Shown here: piece after piece, positions 33,585 to 44,036 of the stretch
How positions within the stretch are numbered: position 1 is the first letter of the stretch
Layout of the letters: the number at the start of each line of letters is the position of its first letter
Source: Cryptomeria japonica
Lineage: Eukaryota; Streptophyta; Pinopsida; Cupressales; Cupressaceae
Length of the DNA: 64,000 nucleotides
Direction: 5' to 3'
NCBI RefSeq assembly: GCF_030272615.1
Contig: NC_081415.1
Location: 101,538,796-101,602,795, forward strand
Program-made: the position numbers and the translations under genes
Notes under the pieces: generated by a model
The model's database searches: none
What the model saw: the letters and a program-made list of their open reading frames with translations, nothing else
Told to the model about the DNA's origin: nothing

Positions 33585-34535
33585 TCACTTCTCAGGGTAG
33601 CCAAGCATCAGTCCCCATGGAAATCTCCTCATGGCAAACTTAGTATCTCTTCCAAGTATCCGAATTTGTCCTTCTCAAGCAACTAGAAAGGTTTTTGGCC
33701 TCTAAAAACAAGGTGTTTAGTAAGGATTTCTGTTAAGTGTTACTCTTTGATGTCATGAAAGTGTGATTGAGACATTAAGCCCACCAAGATACCAGACAAA
33801 TGTAGTTGCGCAAGAATGATTGAGACCTTGAGGCCCTACTTAGATGTTGATATGAGAAAGAGTCCAAGGGTCATCACTTCCCAAGTAACTGCAATTCCCA
33901 TGTAACACTTCCTTCAAAGCTTTCACTCATCAGGTATTTGTTTATAGTGAGTTAGAATGCCAAGGTATTCTAGCCATACTCACTTTGGGTCATTCCCTTC
34001 TCACGATTATCACTTGCTTGCAAAAGCAAATGGTCGGGAAGGCAAGCCCTCTAAAGGTGACACACAATCAAAAGAATGCGCATGGTATCAAAGATCTGGA
34101 TTTCTGATCACCCTAAGAAGGATGAGAGCATACTCTCCTACTCCAATGTCACACCCAACAATCAAAGAAAAAACATGTTCATTCCAACCTATTTAGAAAT
34201 TACTAGGTGCCTAAAACATTAATGACAAACACCGAGTTTAGTTGTTTCTCCAAGGCAACCTGCAAAACCCAAGTTAGAAGTTTGAGGTGTTTATTCTTTG
34301 ACTATCGATTCTACATAACATGTTAGTAGTTTGATTTGTTGTCTTTGCCATGCGTATACCAAGATTCTGCACAGATAATTAGTACCAAAAAATAGAAAAC
34401 AGAATGCAAAAACAAGGCAATTTTCAAGTAAAACACTACATTTTTACCTCTGTTCTGGGCTTTACACAGGCGCAAAACTCAGGACACAGGCGCAGAATGC
34501 ATGACACAGGCATAGAATGAATGACACAGGTGCAA
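33585..34535 (-). other. E4a 5' leader
   Basis: Leader between the primer binding site and the leader ORF. It contains the GCGCCTGTGT array (34440-34535) and one copy of the block that is doubled in E4b (33710-33785; TTACTAAACACCTTG on the minus strand). No gene recognised. Confidence 0.5.
34440..34535. repeat. Array of GCGCCTGTGT motifs in E4a leader
   Basis: On the minus strand GCACCTGTGTCATTC, ATGCCTGTGTCATGC, TGCGCCTGTGTCCTGAG, TGCGCCTGTGTAAAG, starting next to the primer binding site. Confidence 0.65.
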
Positions 34536-34542
34536 GTTGCTT

Positions 34543-34558
34543 CACGTCGGGTTCACCA
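34543..34558 (-). promoter_or_regulatory. Candidate primer binding site of E4a
   Basis: Minus strand TGGTGAACCCGACGTG lies six bases after the LTR end (CTAGCTACA TTAAT). The leading TGG fits a tRNA CCA end. I did not identify the tRNA. This site fixes the orientation of E4a. Confidence 0.6.
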
Positions 34559-34563
34559 ATTAA

Positions 34564-34791
34564 TGTAGCTAGGAATTCAGAAATCACCACAAACAATATA
34601 AAAACTAATCTAGCTCAATCACGAAAGCTTAAATGTAATGATCTATCCTAAACACACTCAATAAAGACATAAAGATAAAACATTCAAAAGTAAATACTAT
34701 GCAAACCAAACATGGATATGAATGCTTCCTTCATGCAGCTCCATTGTTCTTCTTTCCTCTTCAAATAGTTTGGTTGTGGATTTCACCTACA
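34564..34791 (-). repeat. 5' LTR of E4a
   Basis: 228 bp; plus strand TGTAGCTAGGAATTC to TTTCACCTACA, followed by GTTCC. Confidence 0.87.
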
Positions 34792-34796
34792 GTTCC

Positions 34797-35263
34797 TATT
34801 TTATCATGTACTTAATTCAAATCTGCATAGTTAAGATGTAGTAGTAAGTTTGAAATTCTATCAAAGTCTTTTGGAGCACTATACAAGAAACCTGTCAAGT
34901 CGGTGAATGAAGGAAGTTTGGTTACTCAGTTAAAGCGGAAAAAGGAAAGAAGGTTTAGTGGAACCGGGTGCATTTAATGTTTTTGACCTAACCCGTGCAG
35001 AGCCTGATAAGGTATATGGTGTACTTAAAGCATTTGCGCGGTCATTTACACTTACCAAGTTTTTGAGAGAGCAGAGCAAAGAGAATCAAAGGTGATCAAA
35101 CCTCCTACAAAGAAAATTCAAGGTATTTACATCAATCTCAATGCATTGTTAAGTTGATTTACTGATCGTATCTAGTTGCCATTATCTGCTAAGTATAAAG
35201 CGTCAGTTGTTTAAAATCCTGAAACCCTAAGGATCCTTTGTTAGCTTTTATCTAAAATCTACA
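34797..35263 (+). other. E3 spacer between gag and ORF2
   Basis: Continuation of E3 after E4a. With 12884-12937 it makes a spacer of about 520 bases. Its first 220 bases recur at 41635-41842. No gene. Confidence 0.6.
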
Positions 35264-38200
35264 ATGGCACCCAAAATCCAAGATCCCATAGTTGTCAAGA
35301 ATGTAGAGAAGCCCTCACTAAAATACTCTTTGACTCCCAAAGTTGCATCTGAATCGGATGACAAAACCACCTTTTCACTCATCCCAGATAGAGTGTTGTT
35401 AGTTGAGGATGTGAGATTCTTCACCAAATGTTGTGTTGAAGAACTCGGTCATGTTGAAATTAAAGACACCTATGATGAGCTGTGCACAGATGGTAAATTG
35501 AATAGCAAGTATGAGCACATCAAGATCAAGGGATTAACTAAAGCCCTAACCTATCCCTGTGTGTTCAAACCCCAGTGGGTTAAGTTTGTTCTAAGTAGAG
35601 TTCACGATGATTTCATGTGGCTAGAAGAGCAACCATTTAAGATTACCAAGGAAATCATTCATCTGATTACCGATTACCCCATTCATGATCATGCCCGAGC
35701 CCAAAATATCATATCACAGAAGGAATTGAACAGCTTAATCAGAGTAGAATCTGATTGTAGAGGATTGAAATTGAACAATGTCATAGATGAAGAACTAAAA
35801 TTTTCCATTAGAGTAATGGGCTACTGTTTCATCCAATCGGCAAGGGAAAATAGTGTACCCTATGCAGCAGTAGACCTGGCTTACAAAATTGTGAAAAAGG
35901 GAATGAAAATTGACCTATGTGAGGTGTTGCTGAAGAACCTGTTTGAGAATCTGAACACCATCAGGAAGCCAAAGAAGAACAACTCGGCTAATACTCTAAA
36001 GTTTGGATCATTATTGGTATGCATGTTTTTCTATTTTGAAAAATTCTTTCCAACAGTTAGTAAAGTTGTTTGGGAACTACACCGACCAATCACCCATCAG
36101 ATTAATGACTTCATCAAGAAGTTAGGTGATAATTTCAATGATATTATGGATGATTACTTCAATAAATTTCAAGAGAAAATGCATAACAGATATAGGATTC
36201 CACCCCAACTAGTGGAGAAATACAAAAATGATATATGTTTTGAAGTTGACACCAATTAATGTTATGTGAATGTTGTGGAACTAAGGACTCAATCTTTGTC
36301 ACTGATGGGTTACAAGATTGATTTTGAGATCACACAATAGAAAATTGATGGCTTTCTCTCATTACCGAGGCATGCTACCGAGCTGAGGTATGGAACCTAT
36401 GAGGAAGTGAAGGAAAAGGTAAAGATGAGCAGTGTAGTACCCAAAGCTACAAGAAAGACAACAAAAATGATAAAGGCATTGTCAAAGAGATTTAGAGAAG
36501 GCTCTTCCTCTACACCTGTCAAAGGCACCATTGCCATTACCGAAGAGGAATCTAAAACCCAAGAGGCAACAATAACACTAAGCACTGAATTGCCTAAGGA
36601 AAAAGTGTTGAAGAGAAAGAAACAGGACACATCAAAGGCCTCACCGACTCCACCTCCAAAGAGACCTAATACAAGAGCATCTGCAGCCTCACCGAGTAAG
36701 AAAACAAAAAGTGTTACTATTCCCAAGGTAACAAAGACCTACAAGAAATCTACTCAGAGACTCATTTTGGCAAAAGAGTATAGTGATACCGAATTAGAGG
36801 ATGTAAGAAAATTTCAAATTGTCAAGAGCAAGAAGGTAAATGTACATAGTGTTGAATACTTTTGTGCTAATCTAAAGGAATATGGAGAATTTGGATCATT
36901 TAGATATGTCAAGTATGAAACCAAAAATAATGATGAGAAGAGACAGATTGAAGAAGCTATCATCTACACATTTCTAAAATTCTGGTTAGCTCCATTGGAA
37001 CTAGCTAAGTCACTTCCGAATGAACTTTATTTGCATATTGATAATAGGTGGAAGTATGCAATGGACTCGGAGAAACAAAGCAGAGAAAGAAGTTTGGTTC
37101 ATCTCTTTCCTGAAATGTCAGTAGCTGAAATAAAGGAACATCTAACAACCTACAATTCAAAGTTTCCTATCAAACAGAGAGCTTTAAAACTGATGAATGG
37201 GCTATATATTGAAGTGGAAAATGAGACAAAAGCAAAGTGGTAAGAAATATTTAAAATCAAGGATGTCGGTGAGCAAGCTGAAATTGAAATTATTGATGTC
37301 ACTAAGCAAGATCCTAATGTTATCGAGAAAGATCCTGCTGACACCATTCAAATAGATGAAGATGTCATGGATACAAAGGCACCAGAATAGGAAATGATAG
37401 AAGGTAATGCATATGCAAAACTTGTATCTAGTGAATCAGTCTTGGAACAAGTTCAGCCTTATCCACCAGTCAAGCAACCTGTCTCAACCGAAACCCCTCA
37501 TGACATGGAGCAAGGCATTGAAGGTCACAAGTCTACATTAGAAGAAGGTACTACTCAAGAAGAGACATCTCAAGCACCTTCTATCACTGAGAATGTTGCA
37601 ACTGAGACACCGAGTATCGAGACACCAAAGGACTCTACAGAGGCTAAGGAAACTGATCAAAGTGTTGCCTCTACCAAGCAACCTACCGAGGGTCATCAAG
37701 CCTCACAACCCTTGTCTTAGTTCTATCAGTGAAAGGTAAAGAAAAGAAGATGAAAAAGCATATTTTTAAAGTTGATTTGTCAAAACCAATAGTGTTGCCC
37801 AATGTAGACATAGCAAAAATAAAGGGGCAAGCACTCATTGATTTTGGTGAACTGTGCAAAGAAAAGGCTAAACAAGAGAAGCAAATGGCCATTCAAAAGA
37901 AAAATAAAGTACTTCAGAAGGTGAAAGAACTCTTAATAGAAATGCTACTTGAAGCTACAGTATCAACAGATGCAGCCATCCACATTCAACTAGATGAACT
38001 CCTAACAAAGATAGAAACATCTGGAGTAGATGCATCAGAATATTTGAGCAAGCTAAAAGACAAAGAGCTCACTACAAAAATGATAGAAGAGGTACAGAAA
38101 GCTATAGCTATTGGCAAAGTTTAACTTGTCAAATTTATTACTGAGTTGACTTCTCAACTCAAGCACATTCTTTATTTATTTTAGAAACTCTGTACATTCT

Positions 38201-38625
38201 CTTTATTCATTAAAGACATTAAGAATAAAACAGAGGCAATTGAGAAAGAGATCACCGATCCCTCAAGCAAGTTGACCACAGAGCCAAATTCAATTCATAA
38301 TTTTTACACAAAGCTACAATAGCTCATGGCTCAACAATTGAACCTAAGAAATGAAGAACACAAGATCCAAATGGACATAATGACACTTTAGACATTATTC
38401 CTTCCTCATCTTTCATCCATCCAAGAACAGATCAACTGAGCCACCTCCTTATCTACTACACAAGAGGGAAGCACTCTAGATGTCTTAATATCATTATTGG
38501 CTGATATTCAAGCACAAAATTCTTTAATGGACATTATAAAGATTGCACTCTCTGTCACTCTCACCGAAGCACAGACCAAGTACACATCCATTTTTGATCA
38601 GTTACCACCCCCAAATGGTAATTAA
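35264..38625 (+). pseudogene. E3 ORF2: large protein of unknown function
   Basis: Starts MAPKIQDPIVVKNVEKPSLK; about 1120 codons. One frame holds from 35264 to 37720 with four stops (36257, about 36337, 37241, 37388); then a frameshift leads into 37729-38124 and a broken tail to 38625. Parts: N-terminal domain (VEDVRFFTKCCVEELG, FKITKEIIHLITDYP, VMGYCFIQSARENS); conserved block (TLKFGSLLVCMFFYFEKF, HRPITHQINDFIKKLG, IPPQLVEKYKNDICFEV); basic linker (VLKRKKQDTSK, KRPNTRA); second domain (EYFCANLKEYGEFGSF, ELYLHIDNRWKYAM); Thr/Glu-rich stretch; Lys-rich helix; tail TKYTSIFDQLPPP. Homologues occur in E2 and E5. No pol motif. Confidence 0.75.
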
Positions 38626-39014
38626 ATTTTGATGTTTGTCAAAAAGGGGGAGTAATATGTTATAGTACTAGGGGAGTGATACAGTATTTGATACAGTATT
38701 AAGGGAGTGTAGCATTCAAAGCATCAAAGTATAAAATCAAACAAATGAAGTATAGTATACAGGGGGAGTATACCAAACAGAGCAAGCAGAGTATCCAAGA
38801 GCAGTGCACCAAGCAGTAAGCAAAGCACATAGAACAAATCACCAAGCATGCAAAATTAGGAGTTTTGTATAGTATATCGATAAGGGGAGTATATCTAGGT
38901 ATATTATATTATTGACTATTGTATATACTGTCAGTATAGTCAAATTTTGCAAGTATATAGATTATTGAGTTATAACTTTGAAAGTAGTTTTTGTCAAACA
39001 TCTCAACTAATGTC
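38626..39014 (+). other. E3 3' untranslated region
   Basis: AT-rich, with purine runs (CAAAAAGGGGGAGTAATATG at 38640, CAGGGGGAGTATACC at 38760) resembling extra polypurine tracts, as in E2 near 3690. Confidence 0.55.
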
Positions 39015-39026
39015 AAAAGGGGAGAT
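39015..39026 (+). promoter_or_regulatory. Polypurine tract of E3
   Basis: AAAAGGGGAGAT ends directly before TGTTACTACTT, identical to the tract of E1 (44727-44738). Confidence 0.88.
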
Positions 39027-40167
39027 TGTTACTACTTATCAAGTTGCCATTAGTTTCATGTCAAAGTTATTCTATATACTCTAGTCGGTTATCTCTACCG
39101 AGATATTCAGCCCGTATGAATAGTCTAGTCGATTACAGAAGAAAGTAGTCTCAGAACGTAGTATACACCGAGCTGTCTATCGAGTATCATTTCATGTCTA
39201 CCAAGTAGCAAAGATGACACATCGAGTTGATATACACCGAGTGAAACGTGTTACTAGATTCATTGAACTTGGACATACATATGAAAACATTTTACAAGAT
39301 CGAGGCACATCTAACCATTATCACATTGGAAATTGCACTTAAAGATTGTGTATGATTTTGATGTCATCTAACCATTGAAATAACTTGCATGGTTATTCAT
39401 TCGATAAAACATGTTTGTAAGATCGAAGCAATGAATGGATCACCATCATAAGAGATCTATTTATACAACATGAGCTAAGAATTTAAAGTGTGTGTGTGCA
39501 TGAGTGTAAGAAGACTATTACAAAGACATAGAGGTCACCGAGAAGGTTTTCAGAGAACAGTTACAGAACAAAGTAAATAGAAGGGTTTACTGAGTTACTA
39601 TATGGGTTACTGAGGTATGCTATAAGCAAGGTAACTTATTTTTAGCACATAGAATCTGCTATAACATTCCAGATGTAAAGTTGCAGATATTTGTAATGAT
39701 TTTATTGTAACATTTTGAAGTTGAAAGAGAAACCTTTAACAAGGTAAATGACTCTAGTCAAGTCTATAAATTGTAAAGCCTCTAACCCGGTGCAACATTT
39801 AGATTAAGTGTTGTAAAATCCTTTAGCAAGGTAGATCTAACAAATCTTGATGCTCCTAACAAGGTAAGCTATTAGAAATAGCTAAACATGTAGCTCTAAT
39901 CGAGCACTTTTTATTACTGCAATAGTGAAGTTGTGGGTGCCATCCCCACCACAGTTTTTCTCTCCAACCAAGAGTTTCTGCGTAACCAAAATATATGTGT
40001 TATGGAGTGAATCATGTATGATTGTTATCTATTTGTTTTAGCTTTATATTATGTTACTGCACTATTCAGTTTATGCATAACAGTAAAGTTATTATTGAAG
40101 AAAAGTTTTGGAGTATTGATTCACCCCTCCCCTCTCAGTTCATTAGCTTTCCATAGTGGGCCTAACA
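39027..40167 (+). repeat. Second LTR of E3
   Basis: 1141 bp, TGTTACTACTTATC to GGGCCTAACA. Unlike a normal 3' LTR it is followed by a primer binding site and gag, not by a target duplication. Confidence 0.88.
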
Positions 40168-41842
40168 ATTGGTATCAGAGCTTGAATCTTGGAAAAGGGT
40201 TTAACTGCCTAAAGAAAAAGATCTTATCAATGGAAGGCTATAAACAATCTCGGAGGATTATATATCTACAAGAAGAAATGGATCATGCTAATCAAGTGAT
40301 TGCAGACATGCAAAGACAAATGCAAAAATCTCTAAAAGCAAGAAGAAGATTATCTGATGATTTGCAGGACTCTCAAGAGTTAGTGGAACAAATTGAGACA
40401 TCATCTGAGAACAATATATCTGAAGAAATTGAAGAAATGATTGGAGTATTGAAAGAAAAGAACAAAGCACTGGTTGATCAACTGAAAGAAATGAAAAGAG
40501 AACATGAACATTTCAGCACATAGATGACTGAAAAGCTTGATGCATTGATGACAAATAAGGATAAAGTAAGAGATCTAGAAAGAGAGAAACAACAACTTGA
40601 AGTCTTAGTATCAGATTTGAATGATGAAATCACAAGGTTGACTGGAATTCAACAAAATCTGTCAGATCAACTAGGTTATGCACATCATGAAGCAATTCTG
40701 AAAAATGATGAGAATCAAGCATTGAAACTTGAAGTATCAAGGTTGATCGATGAGCTTGAATCAGAGAAGAAATCCAAAGAAACACTCAAGAAGAGTTATG
40801 AAGCATCAAAGATGTTGGATGAGCAACTGAATACAAGAAGACCCAACAAAGATGCAGGACTCGGTTACAAAGGAAAAGACTCTATCGAGAAGGGAATTCA
40901 TACTACTGAGAGAGGAAAATCATCAAAGCAAGTTGGAAACAAGAATAAAATCAAAAGAAAGAAGCCTATTTGCAACTACTATGGAATTCAAGGTCACACT
41001 GCCAACATGTGCCAAATCAGAAAAGGTAAGCAACCGATTGTCACTAAGTCCAAAGGTTATTGTTACAATTGCAATAAATATGGTCACACATCTAATCAAT
41101 GTAGGACAAAGTCTGTGAACAATTATCAGAAGGCAAAATTCAAAGGGTTTTTTAAAAACTGCAATAGATATGGACATAGTACTGAGAAGTGCTGGCTTAA
41201 GCAGAAGAACTATATGTGGTCTGCACACCGAGCAAATGCTAGAGGTTACCAAACTCACACACATCCTTACCGATAGTATTCTGTAGTACCATGGATTACA
41301 ATACAAGGATATGGTGTGAATGTTGTGGAAGATATGGACATATAAGTGCCAGCTATTTTATAAGGTTTGGGATGAACAATCGAAGATCATGGAGAAATAT
41401 TGGTATGGCATGTTTTCATTGTCACAAAGTTGGATACTTGGTTAGAGATTGCAGAGATCAACCTAGAAAAGACACTGAAGAAATAAAAGACAAATTAAAG
41501 ATGATTTGGAAAAAGAAGGAAATTGTGTCAAATGAAGAAAGCACCTTACCTACTGAGTTAGGTGCACCTATTCCAAATTAATCGATAAAGGTATGAAGGG
41601 ACTACATTCTCTCAAGGTTAAATCTTAACAATTCCTATTTTATCATGTACTTAATTCAAATCTGCATAGTTAAGATGTAGTAGTAAGTTTGAAATTCTAT
41701 CAAAGTCTTTTGGAGCACTATATAGGAAACTTGTCAAGTCAGTGAATGAAGGAAGTTTGGTTACTTGGTTAAAGCGAAAAAAGGAAATAAGGTTTAGTGG
41801 AACTGAGTGCATTTAATGTTTTTGACCTAACCCACACAGAGC
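40168..41842 (+). mobile_element. Second, partial internal region of E3
   Basis: Primer binding site (40168-40181), gag and the first part of the gag-ORF2 spacer, without the E4a insertion, ending abruptly at ...CACAGAGC (41842). It then joins an E2 LTR fragment through the few bases ATTT. Confidence 0.8.
40230..41581 (+). pseudogene. gag: E3 gag-like protein (second copy)
   Basis: Better preserved than the first copy. From MEGYKQSRRIIYLQEEMDHA the frame runs to 41276 with only one stop, a TAG at 40521-40523 that the first copy shares; a frameshift near 41280 precedes the last part (41291-41581). Coiled coil MADMQ-type helix and RDLEREKQQLEVLVSDLNDE, then knuckles CNYYGIQGHTANMC (second Cys lost), CYNCNKYGHTSNQC, FKNCNRYGHSTEKC (first Cys lost), CECCGRYGHISASY and CFHCHKVGYLVRDC (His lost). 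RNA binding is the expected role of the intact ancestor. Confidence 0.75.
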
Positions 41843-41846
41843 ATTT

Positions 41847-42259
41847 AATAGGATTACATTGCAATTTCCTAGGTTGAGTGCATCTAGACACATTTGGTAA
41901 CAGGACAAAAAATCACCGCCAAAGTGTCGGTGGATGATAACTCATCACAGAAATACCAGTTGGTAACTAATCACAGAGTAATACCGGTTCATTATAATTT
42001 AACCAATTATCGGTTGTCAAAATGAAGACTGGGAAAAATGATAACTTTCACTTTAGTTCCTTCGTACTACTTTGGGACTTCATACCGCTTTAGATCTGTA
42101 AACACTTTATGCAAAACACCTATAGTCTAAAGACTATAATACATAATACTAGTTGGAACAATTATTGGTTGAGCATAACTCATACATACAAAAAGTGATC
42201 TCAAAGTAAGTGTGTGTCCATCAATGACAATCACAACATCATCATCAAAAATGCCAATA
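41847..42259 (-). repeat. Partial E2 LTR
   Basis: Matches 8916-9328 of the E2 5' LTR and is followed by the same GGAAT and E1 sequence. It starts at a breakpoint in AATAGGATTACATTGC. Confidence 0.85.
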
Positions 42260-42264
42260 GGAAT

Positions 42265-43289
42265 AAGATGAAGACAATCTAAGGGGGAGATCGCCATGTT
42301 GAAAAGGCCAAAGTAGATAGCCTGAGAGGAAAATATGATGAGATGAGAATGTAGGAAAGTGAAAACATAGTGCAGTATAGTAAAAGGATAAATGATGTAG
42401 TGAACTCCATTAAAAGTGCAAGAGGAATACTCAAGGAGGAGGATGTGGTTAGCAAAATCCTGAGAACTCTACTACCACAATATGCCATAAGGGTCTCTGC
42501 TATCAAGGAACTTAGATCCTTGGGAACAGTCAGTGTAACTCTTGACTCACTGATTGGTAAGTTGACCACTTTTGAATTAAGCAATTATGACAATAGCATG
42601 CAAAATATTGATGCTGCCTTCAAAGCATCCATGATGCATGCACCCACAAGGAGAAGGAAAGAAACCGGTAGTAGCTCTACTACCAAAACTGGTCATTCCC
42701 ATGAGAGTGACAATCTTCTCTCTGAGGAGCAGGAACAAGATGAAATTGAAGCTCTACTGGCAAGAATATTGCCAAGAGGTAAAGGTAAATACAAAGGTCA
42801 ATTACCCTTAAAGTGCTTCTCCTATAATAAGATAGGTCATATTGCTTCAAGATGCTCTGACAATGATAGAGATGGGAAGGAAAATTTTAGAGGTTACAGG
42901 GACAAGAGCAAGAAGGAATGTTATCTTGCAAAAGGAGTCACTGATAAAGAATCAGAGAGAATTGATGAAGATGGCATTGCTTTTGTGGTAGTCAAAGAGG
43001 ACAACACAAAGGAAAGAGATATGACATTGATTTCTAGCACAAACTAGTGTGAAGAATGGGTGATCGACAGTGGTTGCACTCATCATATGACCGATGATAG
43101 AAGCAAATTCCTCAACATGGAGGATTGCAATGGAGGAATAGTGAGGTTCTGAAATGATGCCCCTTGTGCAGTAAGAGGTAAGGGGTCTATAGCTTTGAAT
43201 GATAAGACAAACTGTGATGATGTCTTTTGGGTAGAAGGATTAAAGTATAGCTTGTTAATTATCGCACAACTTAACAATAAAGGATACTT
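42265..43289 (+). pseudogene. gag-pol: E1 gag C-terminus and protease (second copy)
   Basis: Parallel to 9334-10349 but lacking the E3 insertion. Open 42370-43047 (QYSKRINDVVNSIKSARGIL, LLSEEQEQDEIEALLARILP). The zinc knuckle has lost its second Cys (CFSYNKIGHIASRC). A TAG at 43045 precedes the protease motif WVIDSGCTHHMTDD. Sequence then runs through the E3 target site into integrase. Confidence 0.8.
43280..43284. other. Empty target site of E3
   Basis: AAGGA occurs once here, in AATAAAGGATACTTGTTAGAG, while at 10341 the same sequence is cut after AATAAAGGA by the E3 LTR. This proves E3 is an insertion. Confidence 0.75.
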
Positions 43290-44036
43290 GTTAGAGTTTA
43301 ATAAAGGGATATGTAAAATAAATGACAGATCTGGAAGTTTAATTGCCACTAGTAAATAGTCAGGAGGCAATTTGTTTCATCTAGACACTACCATAGGTAA
43401 TTGTCTAGTGGCTAAGGTAGAAGACAGCTGTGTATGGCACAAAAGATTTTGTCATGTTAATTTTGATAACATAGCTAAAATCAATAAGGAAAAATTTGTA
43501 AGAGGTATGCCTGACATAGTAAAACCTGAAAATGTTATGTGCAAAGAGTGTCAACTAGGGAAGTTGACTAGGTCCAGCTTCAACAGTAAAACTTCTCACC
43601 TAAAAGTGTGCTTGACTTAGTTCACACAGACCTATGTGGTCCCATGAGAACCAAGAGTTTCTATGGAGACTGGTATTTTATGTTATTTGTGGATGACTTC
43701 TCAAGAATGATGTGGACTATATTTTTAAAAGAAAAATCAAAAGCTTTTCACATGTTTAAAGTGTTTAAGGCTCAAGTAGAAAGAGGAACCGATAAGAATC
43801 TGAAGTGCCTAAGATAAGATAGAGAAGGAGAGTTCACCTCTCAAGAGTTCATGAACTACTATGAGGAACAGGGAATCATGAGACAAATGTCTGCACCCAT
43901 AACTCCTCAGCAAAATGGAGTTGTTGAAAGAAGAAACATAACTCTCATTGCTTGTACCAGAACTCTAATGATACAGAAGGATATCCCACATACCTTCTAG
44001 AGAGAAGCAATAAGCATTGATGTATACACTCTGAAA
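43290..44036 (+). pseudogene. pol: E1 integrase with zinc-binding N-terminus
   Basis: The GAG-pre-integrase/HHCC region reads VWHKRFCHVNFDNIAKI ... VMCKECQLGKLTRS (43432-43580). The core follows after a frameshift: LDLVHTDLCGPMRTKSFYGD (first catalytic Asp), FVDDFSRMMWTIFLKEKS, then a nonsense codon before DREGEFTSQEFMNYYEEQ (second Asp) and PQQNGVVERRNITLI (catalytic Glu). All three acidic residues of the D,D-35-E set are present, but stops and frameshifts inactivate it. The frame stops matching copia pol at about 44036. Confidence 0.8.

Larger units (their letters stand above)
12938..34791 (-). mobile_element. E4a: short-LTR non-autonomous element with antisense PMD gene
   Basis: Two 228-bp LTRs (12938-13165 and 34564-34791), with six mismatches counted by eye, are flanked by GTTCC. 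The primer-binding-site-like TTGGTGAACCCGACGTG borders the 34564 LTR on the minus strand, so the element reads right to left. Order in that direction: leader, Gln/Pro-rich ORF1 (32618-30002), then, past the inserted E4b, the 3' part with a plant mobile domain ORF on the opposite strand (15249-17051). No pol domain. Lineage uncertain: the antisense extra ORF recalls the Tat/Ogre group of Ty3/gypsy. Confidence 0.8.
10350..40167 (+). mobile_element. E3: non-autonomous copia-like element with gag and ORF2, interrupted by E4
   Basis: LTRs at 10350-11475 and 39027-40167, TG...CA, with a primer binding site after the first and the polypurine tract AAAAGGGGAGAT before the second. Without E4 (12938-34791 plus one GTTCC) the element is about 8 kb. 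It encodes a five-knuckle gag and the most complete ORF2 in the window, and no pol. The LTRs differ by several percent plus small indels by eye. After the second LTR the primer binding site and gag occur again (40168-41842), so E3 was, or became, a tandem element. Confidence 0.85.

Noticed and set aside
12938-34791. A single perfect palindrome with one central axis
   Set aside because: Segment order is A, B, A inverted, B inverted, not A, B, B inverted, A inverted; two separate elements explain it better.
40168-40177. Right-hand target duplication of E3
   Set aside because: The sequence after the second LTR is a primer binding site, not AAGGA; only the left copy and the empty site exist here.
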